The notes under the pieces are model-generated. The model made no database searches. It had not been told where the DNA came from and was given only the letters and a program-made list of their open reading frames with translations. A DNA stretch of 16,844 nt from an uncultured Sphingobacteriia bacterium. GTDB taxonomy: Bacteria > Bacteroidota > Bacteroidia > Chitinophagales > Chitinophagaceae. Location: positions 1 through 16,844 of the forward strand of contig CAMFKK010000014.1 in the NCBI GenBank assembly GCA_945957225.1. The letters are read 5' to 3'. A program made the position numbers and the translations under genes. Of the stretch, positions 8,035 through 16,779 are shown piece by piece (position 1 is the stretch's first letter; each line of letters opens with the position of its first letter).

Positions 8035-9282
8035 TTATTTTGATGATCCAAATTTTTCAACCGATTTTCTAAACTCCGGATATTGCGCCGCAGTTGCTTC
8101 CAAAGTCCAACCATCTACCGCTCCCTGCCATGCTTGTTGCAAAGCCAGCACTCCTGCTGCAGGCCCCATGGGATGCGCCATAATGCCACCACCAGCCATA
8201 TAGAGCAGATCAACCGTTTGGGTTCTTTGATAAGTTTCAAAAGCCTGTCCACCCCATTGTCCAGAAGACACTACTGGTAAGGGATTGGCTTGATCAAACA
8301 AAGGTTGTTTTAAAGCTTCAATAGAAGCCACTACAGAATCATCGCTCTCCCAAAACTTGTTGTCAATGCCATTGACGTGCAATTGGTCTACTCCCACCAA
8401 TCGCCAGATTTTTTGATAGGCCCTAAAATCAATCCCCAATAAGGGATGTCTATTCAGCATGCCCCATCCGTTGCGATGCCCATGAATGGCCAACCCTCCT
8501 TTAGAAATAATTTTTTGAGTAGCGCTTAAACCAACACTGTTGATGCTGATCATGGCACAGGTTCCCCCAGCTGCAAGTATGGCATCATAGCGCCTTTGCA
8601 TTTCATCCATCTCTCCACTAATATTAAACGCATACATGATTTTCTTCCCGGTCTTATCTGCATGTTTGTTGACCACCTGCATGACTGCTGCAAGTCTTGC
8701 TTCAAAACTAGAATTGGCTGAAGCCGATAATAATTCATCGTCTTTGACAAAATCAATTCCAGCACTTGCTAGTGTATCTACCATTGATGCAGTTTGCTCA
8801 GGACTTAGACCAATACTGGGTTTGATGATGGTTCCTATCAAGGGTCCTCCTGTTACACCTGTCAATGCCCTGCAACCAGTTACCCCAAATTCAGGTCCAT
8901 TAAAATGAATTCCATAAGAGGCGGGCAGTACAATGTCTAACAACTTTAAACCGGTAAACTGTTTGATCTCGTAGAGATTTCCTTGTAAAGTGGAAACCAA
9001 TAAGGGAAGGTTAAAGCCAAAGTTTTCAATGGACCAAGATACTTTTACCAAAGCTCGATGGTACTGACCATTTGGGCTAATGGCTCCTGGAATAGCAGGA
9101 CTAGTCAGGGTTTCCAAAGCCTCCACAGATACTACCCTTGCTGCAAATCTTTCTTTTAATTGGGCAGTTTCTCCGGGTATTGCTACAAATGTTCCGGAGG
9201 ATTGTTCTCCTGCCAAGACAGCTGCAGCCGCAGGAGGATCATAAGGTGTTTCAATTAAATAAGTGGCAATAATTCTTTCCAT
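8035..9282 (-). CDS. RuBisCO-like protein (form IV, RLP), acid-sugar phosphate decarboxylase/transcarboxylase candidate
   Basis: The protein has 415 residues from ATG 9282 (MERIIATYLIETPYDP). An upstream ATG at 9297 adds five residues and overlaps the GH2 gene; I prefer 9282, which lies 2 bp after the GH2 stop. The RuBisCO barrel is clear, numbering from 9282: TIIKPSIGLS (151-160) keeps K154 (spinach K175) but has S156 for K177. DFVKDDE (177-183) keeps the Mg/carbamate set K180, D182 and E183. HGHRNGWG (267-274) keeps H267, H269 and R270; QLHVNGIDNK (300-309) keeps H302 and, by spacing, K309 for K334. SSGQ (339-342) and AGGGIMAHP (363-371) form the phosphate site. So it is catalytically competent for enolisation-type chemistry, but not a canonical CO2-fixing enzyme. 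Established: RLPs beside DUF1537 kinases act as 3-oxo-isoapionate-4-phosphate decarboxylase (OiaC) or transcarboxylase/hydrolase (OiaX). Methylthioribulose-phosphate enolase roles are less likely because no methionine-salvage genes are nearby. Confidence 0.9.
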   Translation of the reverse strand: MERIIATYLIETPYDPPAAAAVLAGEQSSGTFVAIPGETAQLKERFAARVVSVEALETLTSPAIPGAISPNGQYHRALVKVSWSIENFGFNLPLLVSTLQGNLYEIKQFTGLKLLDIVLPASYGIHFNGPEFGVTGCRALTGVTGGPLIGTIIKPSIGLSPEQTASMVDTLASAGIDFVKDDELLSASANSSFEARLAAVMQVVNKHADKTGKKIMYAFNISGEMDEMQRRYDAILAAGGTCAMISINSVGLSATQKIISKGGLAIHGHRNGWGMLNRHPLLGIDFRAYQKIWRLVGVDQLHVNGIDNKFWESDDSVVASIEALKQPLFDQANPLPVVSSGQWGGQAFETYQRTQTVDLLYMAGGGIMAHPMGPAAGVLALQQAWQGAVDGWTLEATAAQYPEFRKSVEKFGSSK

Positions 9283-9284
9283 GA

Positions 9285-12200
9285 TCAGGGTTTCCATTTT
9301 TTCAAATTGGCTTTCAATGCAGCGGCATCTACTGGTATCAAATAAAACCTATAGGCAGCTGGTTTTGCTGGAATTTGATATTGTTCAATGGGGGCAGCAA
9401 CATCGCTCCAGCTATCATTTCCACCCACACCCATTTGTACCAAGTCAATATTTAGGTTAATATAACCCGCATCTGATAATTTATAGGTATGTCTGGCTGT
9501 TTGTATTACTTGGTCAGTATAGGGCCTAGCACTCATGCTTAACAAACTATCGGCCAAGACCAACAATCCCTTGCCAGTTTTGGGATTGGACAAATGCATC
9601 CAACGAGTATCTGTTCTATTTCCATTTTCTTGTGGTACAACATAGGGCTCCATAAAATTTTCCAGGCTTGCCGAATAGACGGCCGCATCAAATCCCGTTC
9701 TCCTGTCTATATAGTTTTCCAAGGGGCCCCTACCAAACCATTGTATGGAATCATACTGACGATTAATGCCCAATTGCATCCCAATCTTTGGAAGATTGGG
9801 TAGACCTTGTTTTACTTGTAATTGATAGTCCACTTTCAATAAGCCATTTTGGGCCAAAGCATATTCCAGGACCACTGTGGCACTATCATGAATCAAATGA
9901 TAGATGGCTTTTACTGCAATGGTACCATTGTCTTTTTTCAACTGACTGAGTGATACCAATTGAGGATTGGCTTGATACCATTGAAATAATTTGCGATGTG
10001 GCTTCCATCCACGTTTGTCATTATCGGTGAGTGGTCTAGTAAAATGTGGCAATAATGGACTAAAGATTTGCTCTTCTCCTTTAAAGCGATAATGCGTTAA
10101 AGCACCTGTTGTTTTATCAAATGCTATTTGGGCATTGCCATGGTTGACTTGCAACCATTGGGCCGTTTCTGTTAGTTCCGCGGATTTGCTATTGGTCATG
10201 GGCAATTGCCATGTTTGTAAACCAGTTAAGCCCAATTGGTTACTGGCAATTTCATATCCCTTATCTGCCCATGGGGTGGACTCAGATAATAAAAAATGGA
10301 TGCCCAAATGGTATTCCTGTCCTTTTTTCAAAACGGGAATTTCTTTGGATAAGTCTAGTACCATCTCTTGACCAGCGGCCAAATTGATGGCTGCAAGCTC
10401 TTTACTAAATAGCAATGATCCATTCTCGCTGATACTGATGCGCGCCGTATAATGATTGGCATTGGTACTAGCTGCGCGATTGGTAATGCGCACTAAACGC
10501 TTTTCACTATTTTCCCATTCCGCTTGTATGGGCTGGAATACGCGCTTACACTCATAGATAGCGGCCTTGGGTCTACCATCCGCAGCCACCAAACCCTTGA
10601 TGGTAAAATCATCAAAATACTTTTCTCCAAAGTCACCCCCATAGGCATAATAGGGACGATGCAAGGAATCATATTGTAAGAGACCTTGGTCTTTGAATTC
10701 CCAAATACAACCACCAATGATTCTAGGCGTTTTTCTAAACAGGTCCCAGAACTCTTTGATATTGCCAGCGGAATTACCCATGGCGTGTGCGTATTCACAA
10801 AAGAAAATGGGACGTTTGTCTCCATTGGCTTGGTTGGCCAATAACGCTGGTGTATACAATGCTGGATACATGCGGCTAACCATGTCTACATAGTATTGAT
10901 CCAATGGATTTTGGATCCTATGTGAATGGTCATTTGATTTTAAATAATTGGGATTGGATGGATCCATATAGCCCTCTGCCTTGGGGCTTCCCATAGCAGG
11001 TTCATAATGCACCGGACGCGTAATATCAAAATCATGCATCCATGCTGCCATAGCTGCGTGATTGGGCCCACTACCCGCTTCATTACCCAGACTCCAAAAA
11101 ATAATAGATGGATGGTTCTTATCTCTTAGCGCCATTCTGCTAGACCTTTCCAAATAAGCCCCCGTCCATGCGGGATCATTGCTGAGCTTGCCTCCCAGCC
11201 CATGGGTTTCCAAATTGGCTTCATCAATGACCAAAATGCCATACTGGTCACAGAGCTCTAATAAATAGGGGTCAGAAGGATAATGACTTAGTCTAACACA
11301 GTTAAAATTGAATCTTTTGATGGTCTTGATATCTTGTAAAATATCTTCTCTGGAAAGGGCCTTGCCTTTGGTTGGATGATGGTCTGGGCGATTGATTCCA
11401 TAGAGGTAAGTTTGTTTTCCATTGATCAGGAGCTTACTATTGATGGGAGAAAATTCTATGGACCTAAAACCAAGTTTACAGGTTTTTATTTCTAGTACCT
11501 TACCCAAACTATCTTCTAAACTCAATGCCAACGTATACAAATTAGGGCTTTCATCACTCCATTTTTTGGGGTTGGAAATCTTGGTTTCCAATAATCCAAA
11601 TTTGGCATTATCCAAACGGGGATAGATTTCATTGATAATGGAGAGTACTGATTTCTCTAAGGGTTTTTCCAAAACAGGTTTACCTGCTTGGTCATATAAT
11701 TGGGCTTTTAATTGGTATCCTGCAATGTCTTTACCTGTCAGATTTTCAATTCTTGGGCGAATACTCAAGAGGGCGTCCTGATAATCCTTGTCTAATTTGG
11801 TCTGGTAAAAAAAGTCGGCAATCCTGATCTTAGGTTCTGCCAATAACAATACTTCTCTATGAATGCCACTCATGCGCCATTGGTCCTGGTCTTCTAAAAA
11901 ACTACCATCGCTCCAGCGAATCACCCATACAGAAATGGTATTCTCGCCTGTTTTTAAATAAGGACTGATATTAAATTCTGAAGGCAGAAAACTATCTTCT
12001 GCATAACCTAAAAATTGTCCATTGACCCAAACTTTATAAGCGGAACTGACGCCCCCAAAATGCAGGGTCACATTCATATTGTTCCAATCAGCCGGCAAAC
12101 TAAAACTGCGTTGGTAACAACCTACCCCATTATAATCTTTGGGAACATAGGGAGGATTCACGGGTCTAAATGGATAAACGGCGCTTTTATAAATGGGTTT

Positions 12201-12566
12201 GTCATAACCCTGCATTTCCCAACTTGATGGCAATGTAATTTTCTTCCATCCTTGTACTTTGGATTTGAAAAAATCAGTGGGTGCGTCTGCAGGTTTGAGG
12301 GCAAAAGAAAAATCCCATTCACCGTTTAAAGACATGACCCTGTTTGTTTTGGTTCTATCTCCGGTCAAGGCATCGCCCAATTGGGCAAAACTATAAGCCG
12401 TGGCCCTGGAGGGATCCCGATTGATGCCACTGACCAAGGGGTCTTCATAGGGTTCTCTATTAAATACGCTTGGCGCCATGGGAACGGCAGCCGGTGTTTT
12501 GTCTACCAACTGTGCAGCTAATCCATTAGCATATAAAAGCGCTACTATAATAATTTGCTTCATCAT
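9285..12566 (-). CDS. GH2 beta-galactosidase-like enzyme (LacZ architecture), periplasmic
   Basis: The 1093-residue protein starts with two ATG codons (12566, 12563) and a short signal peptide ending LAA-Q near residue 19. Domains in order: GH2 sugar-binding jelly roll (about 45-245, VWVNGQFLGYAEDS), an immunoglobulin-like domain (about 247-370), a TIM barrel (about 372-660) and a C-terminal beta-galactosidase small-chain domain (about 800-1085, LTDNDKRGWKP, FGRGPLENYIDRR). Catalytic residues are visible: acid/base E496 in LGNEAGSG and nucleophile E591 in FCEYAHAMGN. DEANLETHG (448-456) and SHYP (427-430) are intact, but the LacZ NRHEHHP motif reads NRPDHHP. The acid/base-to-nucleophile interval is 95 residues against 76 in E. 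coli LacZ, so a loop is enlarged. The gene lies 2 bp after GH127. A beta-galactosidase fits RG-II chain B; some GH2 members in RG-II loci are alpha-L-arabinopyranosidases, so substrate is uncertain. Confidence 0.9.
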   Translation of the reverse strand: MMKQIIIVALLYANGLAAQLVDKTPAAVPMAPSVFNREPYEDPLVSGINRDPSRATAYSFAQLGDALTGDRTKTNRVMSLNGEWDFSFALKPADAPTDFFKSKVQGWKKITLPSSWEMQGYDKPIYKSAVYPFRPVNPPYVPKDYNGVGCYQRSFSLPADWNNMNVTLHFGGVSSAYKVWVNGQFLGYAEDSFLPSEFNISPYLKTGENTISVWVIRWSDGSFLEDQDQWRMSGIHREVLLLAEPKIRIADFFYQTKLDKDYQDALLSIRPRIENLTGKDIAGYQLKAQLYDQAGKPVLEKPLEKSVLSIINEIYPRLDNAKFGLLETKISNPKKWSDESPNLYTLALSLEDSLGKVLEIKTCKLGFRSIEFSPINSKLLINGKQTYLYGINRPDHHPTKGKALSREDILQDIKTIKRFNFNCVRLSHYPSDPYLLELCDQYGILVIDEANLETHGLGGKLSNDPAWTGAYLERSSRMALRDKNHPSIIFWSLGNEAGSGPNHAAMAAWMHDFDITRPVHYEPAMGSPKAEGYMDPSNPNYLKSNDHSHRIQNPLDQYYVDMVSRMYPALYTPALLANQANGDKRPIFFCEYAHAMGNSAGNIKEFWDLFRKTPRIIGGCIWEFKDQGLLQYDSLHRPYYAYGGDFGEKYFDDFTIKGLVAADGRPKAAIYECKRVFQPIQAEWENSEKRLVRITNRAASTNANHYTARISISENGSLLFSKELAAINLAAGQEMVLDLSKEIPVLKKGQEYHLGIHFLLSESTPWADKGYEIASNQLGLTGLQTWQLPMTNSKSAELTETAQWLQVNHGNAQIAFDKTTGALTHYRFKGEEQIFSPLLPHFTRPLTDNDKRGWKPHRKLFQWYQANPQLVSLSQLKKDNGTIAVKAIYHLIHDSATVVLEYALAQNGLLKVDYQLQVKQGLPNLPKIGMQLGINRQYDSIQWFGRGPLENYIDRRTGFDAAVYSASLENFMEPYVVPQENGNRTDTRWMHLSNPKTGKGLLVLADSLLSMSARPYTDQVIQTARHTYKLSDAGYINLNIDLVQMGVGGNDSWSDVAAPIEQYQIPAKPAAYRFYLIPVDAAALKANLKKWKP

Positions 12567-12568
12567 GT

Positions 12569-14599
12569 TTATCTAATCAATGGCATCCAAACCGTCATAT
12601 CTGTATTCCCCCTATTGGCCCAAGAAAAATAGGGAATGAGTTGTAGTGTAGTGGTTTTATCTAGGCTGCCAACTTCTTGGTAAAGACTTTGTTTCCAATC
12701 CTTGGGACTACTTGTTTTTACAATAGCTTCTAGACCAGTGACAGTTCCAATGTCAATTTTTTTGTTGATGGTTTTCCAAACTGCATTGGCGGGAATGGCA
12801 ATATCAGTCATCTTGATTCCTTTTGGCAAATCAACAGACTCCAAACAATACACCAATGGGCCACGTTTTACTGTGACTTGATTTCGGGTTTCTTCTACCA
12901 AAGGATTGGACTCCAATAAACTTACGGGCATTTCCATTTTCAAACTAATCTGATCTCCTTTCTTCCATACACGTTGGATGGCCAAATAGGTACCAGAGAC
13001 TGGGCTTTGTCCAATGGACTGGCCATTCACCAATACGCTGGCTTTTTTACACCAGGCAGGAATACGCAAATACAGGCTATAAGCTTCTTTGGGCATTTGG
13101 TTTATTTGAATTTGAACCGCGCCATCATAAGGATAATTACTGGTTTGACTTAAAGCAATAATGTTTCCATTATCCAGTTTGGTATGTAACTCATTTCCTC
13201 CATACATATTCAGATAAAGTCCTTTGTTAGAAATGCTGTAGAGATAATTACCCACTTCTGCAATGGTTCTAACCGTATTGGGGGGGCAGCAATTAGATTT
13301 AGAAATATAGGGCACCCTTCCACCCTGCCAACGAAGATGATAAGGAAAGTCCGCACTGGCAGCCAGTGGATTGGTATAAAAATAATTGTTACCATTCATA
13401 CTCACTCCGCTTAGAATACTATTGTACAAACAGAGTTCCATCACTTCTGCATATTTGGGATTGGCCGTTAATTGCAACATGCGCCAGTTCCAAAGCAGGT
13501 TGCCAATATTGGCACAGGTTTCACCATGCGCTGTTTTATTGGGTAACTGATAATCTCTGCCATATGCTTGGTGAATTTTTTGTACAGAATCGGGTTTATA
13601 AGAAGTGCCGTCAACAGAAACCCCATCATACAAAGCACCTGCCCCACCGGTAACATACATTTTTTGATGCACCACATTATCCCATAATCCATCCAGTGTA
13701 GTTAATAATGTTTTGTCTCCATTCTCTGCATACAAATCGGCTACGCCAGCAAACAGATAATTGGCACGCACTGCATGACCAACCACTTTTTTCATTTGTC
13801 TAAAAGGCATTCTGTCTGAATTATCATCGGTACCTTCAACAGTGCCGCGAATGTCTATTAGTTTGACCAAAAGGTCTAAGTACTTTTGTTGATTAGTGGT
13901 TCTATACAATTCAGCTAGTCCCATATAATGTGAAGGACAAATGGCATTTCTTGCCTGTTCAGCTGATGCTTTGTCATAAAAACCAATCAGAAAATCAGCT
14001 GCTTTTTGAGCAACGTTTAACAAAGATGTTTTACCCGTTGCCCGATAGTGTACACAACCTGCAGTCATGAGATGACCAAAATTATAGGCTTCAAAACTGA
14101 GCACATCGTCAAACATTTTTTGTTTGCCGGTTTGTTGTTGTTCAATAATGGACTTGGTGTAAATATAACCATCGGCTTTCTGTGCTTTGGCAATCACGGC
14201 AATGGCATGATCCATCATGGTGTCTAATTTATAATCCTTGGTCACAGCATACATGGCAGCTACCGCTTCTAAGGTTTTATAAAAATCACCATCGTGAAAA
14301 GATGGCCCCCTAAATTTTCCAGGATACAATCCAGCCGCTATTTCAAAATTTCTAAAAGAATGACAAAGGGCTTCATTATGATAGGTATCCCATAAATGTG
14401 GTAACATGCTGTCTCTGCAAACGGCAAACCTATCTGCCCAAAAACCCTTGGTAAATTGAACCGCACCCATATTTACAGATGAAAGTGCTGCGTATTTACT
14501 TTTTGAGGTATTGACCAATCCATTGGTTTGGGCTTGGCTTTGATTGGCCATACAGAAAAGACTGATCAATAAGATCCATTTCAATTGCTTCATAATCAT
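12569..14599 (-). CDS. GH127 (DUF1680) glycosidase: aceric acid hydrolase or beta-L-arabinofuranosidase, periplasmic
   Basis: The 676-residue protein is of normal family length. ATGs at 14599 and 14593 are both possible starts. The signal peptide ends SQA-Q near residue 23. The (alpha/alpha)6 barrel follows, with SFRNFEIAAG (81-90), FHDGDFYKTLEA (101-112), YVTGGAG (315-321), YGRDYQLPNKTAHGETCANI (346-365) and SNCCPPNTVR (435-444), then a C-terminal beta-sandwich (LYLRIPAWCKKASVLVNG). E360, C362, C437 and C438 match the Zn ligands and Cys nucleophile described for HypBA1. The residue matching its proposed acid/base E322 is Q344 (HQAYG instead of GEAFG). CAZy lists two GH127 activities: beta-L-arabinofuranosidase, and hydrolysis of aceric acid in RG-II. 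Context with GH106, GH2, GH78 and a sugar-acid pathway favours the latter. It begins 11 bp after the GH78 stop. Confidence 0.88.
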   Translation of the reverse strand: MIMKQLKWILLISLFCMANQSQAQTNGLVNTSKSKYAALSSVNMGAVQFTKGFWADRFAVCRDSMLPHLWDTYHNEALCHSFRNFEIAAGLYPGKFRGPSFHDGDFYKTLEAVAAMYAVTKDYKLDTMMDHAIAVIAKAQKADGYIYTKSIIEQQQTGKQKMFDDVLSFEAYNFGHLMTAGCVHYRATGKTSLLNVAQKAADFLIGFYDKASAEQARNAICPSHYMGLAELYRTTNQQKYLDLLVKLIDIRGTVEGTDDNSDRMPFRQMKKVVGHAVRANYLFAGVADLYAENGDKTLLTTLDGLWDNVVHQKMYVTGGAGALYDGVSVDGTSYKPDSVQKIHQAYGRDYQLPNKTAHGETCANIGNLLWNWRMLQLTANPKYAEVMELCLYNSILSGVSMNGNNYFYTNPLAASADFPYHLRWQGGRVPYISKSNCCPPNTVRTIAEVGNYLYSISNKGLYLNMYGGNELHTKLDNGNIIALSQTSNYPYDGAVQIQINQMPKEAYSLYLRIPAWCKKASVLVNGQSIGQSPVSGTYLAIQRVWKKGDQISLKMEMPVSLLESNPLVEETRNQVTVKRGPLVYCLESVDLPKGIKMTDIAIPANAVWKTINKKIDIGTVTGLEAIVKTSSPKDWKQSLYQEVGSLDKTTTLQLIPYFSWANRGNTDMTVWMPLIR

Positions 14600-14610
14600 G
14601 CTTTGTTGCT

Positions 14611-16779
14611 TTATAAGGCAGTATAGCTAACGCAATATTGTTTTCCAGGCCCTACTTGTATTTCATAGGTCTGGTTGGCTTTTGCTACAATGCTGGCTTC
14701 TGTACAAATGGGCAAGGTTTTACTCTTGATGATCAATGTTCCATTGCCCGCATTGGCGGTACTCAATTTGATTTCTATTTTATTACAATACAACCCTACT
14801 TCTCCATTGGGTGTAGGCACTTTTCCCTGAATCCATTCCAAACCACCCAGTGCAGGTTCTATGGTATAAGTGGCATAGCCAGGATTGGTTGGTTTAACAC
14901 CCAGATAATATTTACCCAACAAATAAATGGGACTAGCACCCCATGCATGACAAAGACTTTTTCCAAATGCTCTTCCATACATAGCATAGTGTTCAGCTCC
15001 TTTTTTATTGGGATTGTATTCTTCCCAAAAACTGGTAGCACCTAAGTTCAACATACCACCCCAATAGTCCTTGATTTCTTTGGTTACAAAATTTTGCTCA
15101 CCCATGGCACAAAGCGCTTCTAGTTCATAAAAGCGCATATAGGGTGTGGTAATTTTTTGAATCTTGTCATTGAGTAATACTGAGTTTTTAACTGCAGCTT
15201 TTTGATCCTGATTAAAATAGTCAAAGAAGATGGCAAACATATTGGTATACCTGGTCACATTATCTGATTGGGCTCCGTCTATCAAACTATGTACCATGGC
15301 CTGTTTGGATGTGTTCCAATAAGTGCTCATCAGCTTTGCCTTTAATTGCTCAGCTTCTTTTTGATATTTACTTGCGGCAGCATTGTCATTGACCAATTTG
15401 GCACAAATGGCCATGGTTTCTAAACTTCTGCAAAACAATAATTGCTCAAAACTCAATGCGCCTTTCTTGCTCAATTTATCGGCCCAGTCTACAAATACCC
15501 AATCACCAGGCAGGCCTTCCATAAATCCATCTTTATTACGTCTTCCCAAACAATATTCCATGAGTGACTGCATGCGCGGATAAAACTGGTTGATAAAAGT
15601 TTTGTCACCACTATATTGGTAATAATCATAAATACTCAGGAACCAATAAAAAGTATAGTCCATAATGGTATTCACATGACCCGTAACTGGATCCTTGCCT
15701 CTTAGCGCTAGAATGGTTCTTGAAACTGTTGGATTGTCAAAATAGAGATAATAATTCATCAAATAACTCTGATAAGCATCTCCACTCCAAACCCATCTAT
15801 CTCTTTTAATACCGTCAATAAAAAACTCTCGGCTATTTAGGTGCAGGGTATATTTGGCAACCTCATAGATTTTATTGATCTGAGGATCAGAACAAGTAAA
15901 CCCACCCCTTTCTTGCAAATCTGCATATTCATGTAGCATTGATACTCCTGCTAATTGAACAGTAGCATCTTTGACTATTCTAACATACCTAAATGCTTTG
16001 GATAATGGCATGACACTATCTTTTTTTGACAGGCCATTTAATTGCAAAACATCTAGTGTTACCGCACCTTGGTTACTCAATGCTTCTTCCTTACTCTCTC
16101 CATAATAAATGATTAGCTTACCCTTTCCGGAAAGTCCCTGCAATTTTACAAAACCAAATGTCTCTTTTCCAAAATCCAATACCCATTCATTGCCCTTGAT
16201 TTGACTGCCTATTGGCTGCATGGCAGTTGTAGGCAATTTAAATTGAGAGGGCAATTTTTTGGGATCATTAAAATTCCAGGCACCGGCTTGCAACCATTTG
16301 GTAGCAGAGATATCAGAAGTCTTGCCTGTTTCATCAATCCATTCCTTGTCTTCAAAAGTAACCAACCAACTGGCATCCGATACAATGGTTTTGCCTTCTA
16401 CAAAAATGGCAGGCACGGTAGCTTGGGAAAAGACTTTGATATTGATTCGGTGTTTTCCTGCAGGTACTAAAATGCTGGAAGGTTGTCCTTCTATTAATTG
16501 TCCATCTATTTTTACATTGTAATTACCCTCAGTAAAAATAGCCACTTGTTCAGGTTGGCTTAGCACAAAGTCTTTGTGAAAATCCATGAGCACAAAATGG
16601 GCATCTACTTTCCAAAACACCGGAAAGAAAGAGCCCCTATCGGTTCTTCTATTTTGCATTTGGTTACTCAACCAAATTTCATAATCACCCGGATACCAGA
16701 TCCAGGTAGCTTTCTGTGCTTCAGAAAAAAAAGCTGTTAACAACAAAAAAGTCAAAAGAAAATATCGCTTTAGCATCAT
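14611..16779 (-). CDS. GH78 alpha-L-rhamnosidase-like protein, periplasmic
   Basis: An in-frame TTG lies at 16791, but two ATG codons at 16779 and 16776 directly precede a classic signal peptide (MMLKRYFLLTFLLLTAFFSEA-Q), so I place the start at 16779, giving 722 residues. Numbering from there: N-terminal beta domains to about 285; an (alpha/alpha)6 barrel from FTCSDPQINKIYEVAKYTLH (294-313); catalytic motif DGIKRDRWVWSGD (322-334); GDWVFVDWAD (425-434); GATSFWEEYN (580-589) with candidate general base E586; HAWGASPIYLLG (611-622); then a small C-terminal beta domain. In characterised GH78 enzymes the motif reads DCPxRERLGWTGD and the Glu is the general acid; here that place is D327. It is shorter than many GH78 proteins (about 900-1100). 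CAZy includes in GH78 an enzyme specific for rhamnose linked to apiose in RG-II, which suits the proposed locus. It is the first complete gene of the operon in the window. Confidence 0.85.
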   Translation of the reverse strand: MMLKRYFLLTFLLLTAFFSEAQKATWIWYPGDYEIWLSNQMQNRRTDRGSFFPVFWKVDAHFVLMDFHKDFVLSQPEQVAIFTEGNYNVKIDGQLIEGQPSSILVPAGKHRINIKVFSQATVPAIFVEGKTIVSDASWLVTFEDKEWIDETGKTSDISATKWLQAGAWNFNDPKKLPSQFKLPTTAMQPIGSQIKGNEWVLDFGKETFGFVKLQGLSGKGKLIIYYGESKEEALSNQGAVTLDVLQLNGLSKKDSVMPLSKAFRYVRIVKDATVQLAGVSMLHEYADLQERGGFTCSDPQINKIYEVAKYTLHLNSREFFIDGIKRDRWVWSGDAYQSYLMNYYLYFDNPTVSRTILALRGKDPVTGHVNTIMDYTFYWFLSIYDYYQYSGDKTFINQFYPRMQSLMEYCLGRRNKDGFMEGLPGDWVFVDWADKLSKKGALSFEQLLFCRSLETMAICAKLVNDNAAASKYQKEAEQLKAKLMSTYWNTSKQAMVHSLIDGAQSDNVTRYTNMFAIFFDYFNQDQKAAVKNSVLLNDKIQKITTPYMRFYELEALCAMGEQNFVTKEIKDYWGGMLNLGATSFWEEYNPNKKGAEHYAMYGRAFGKSLCHAWGASPIYLLGKYYLGVKPTNPGYATYTIEPALGGLEWIQGKVPTPNGEVGLYCNKIEIKLSTANAGNGTLIIKSKTLPICTEASIVAKANQTYEIQVGPGKQYCVSYTAL

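Noticed and set aside
8035..9282. True RuBisCO large subunit for CO2 fixation
   Set aside because: K177 is replaced, the loop-6 sequence is different, the protein is short, and no small subunit or phosphoribulokinase gene is nearby.
14638..15045. Plus-strand open frame of 135 codons opposite the GH78 gene
   Set aside because: It lies antisense within the strongly supported GH78 C-terminus, has no recognisable motif and shows Cys/Phe/Ile-rich composition typical of antisense reading.
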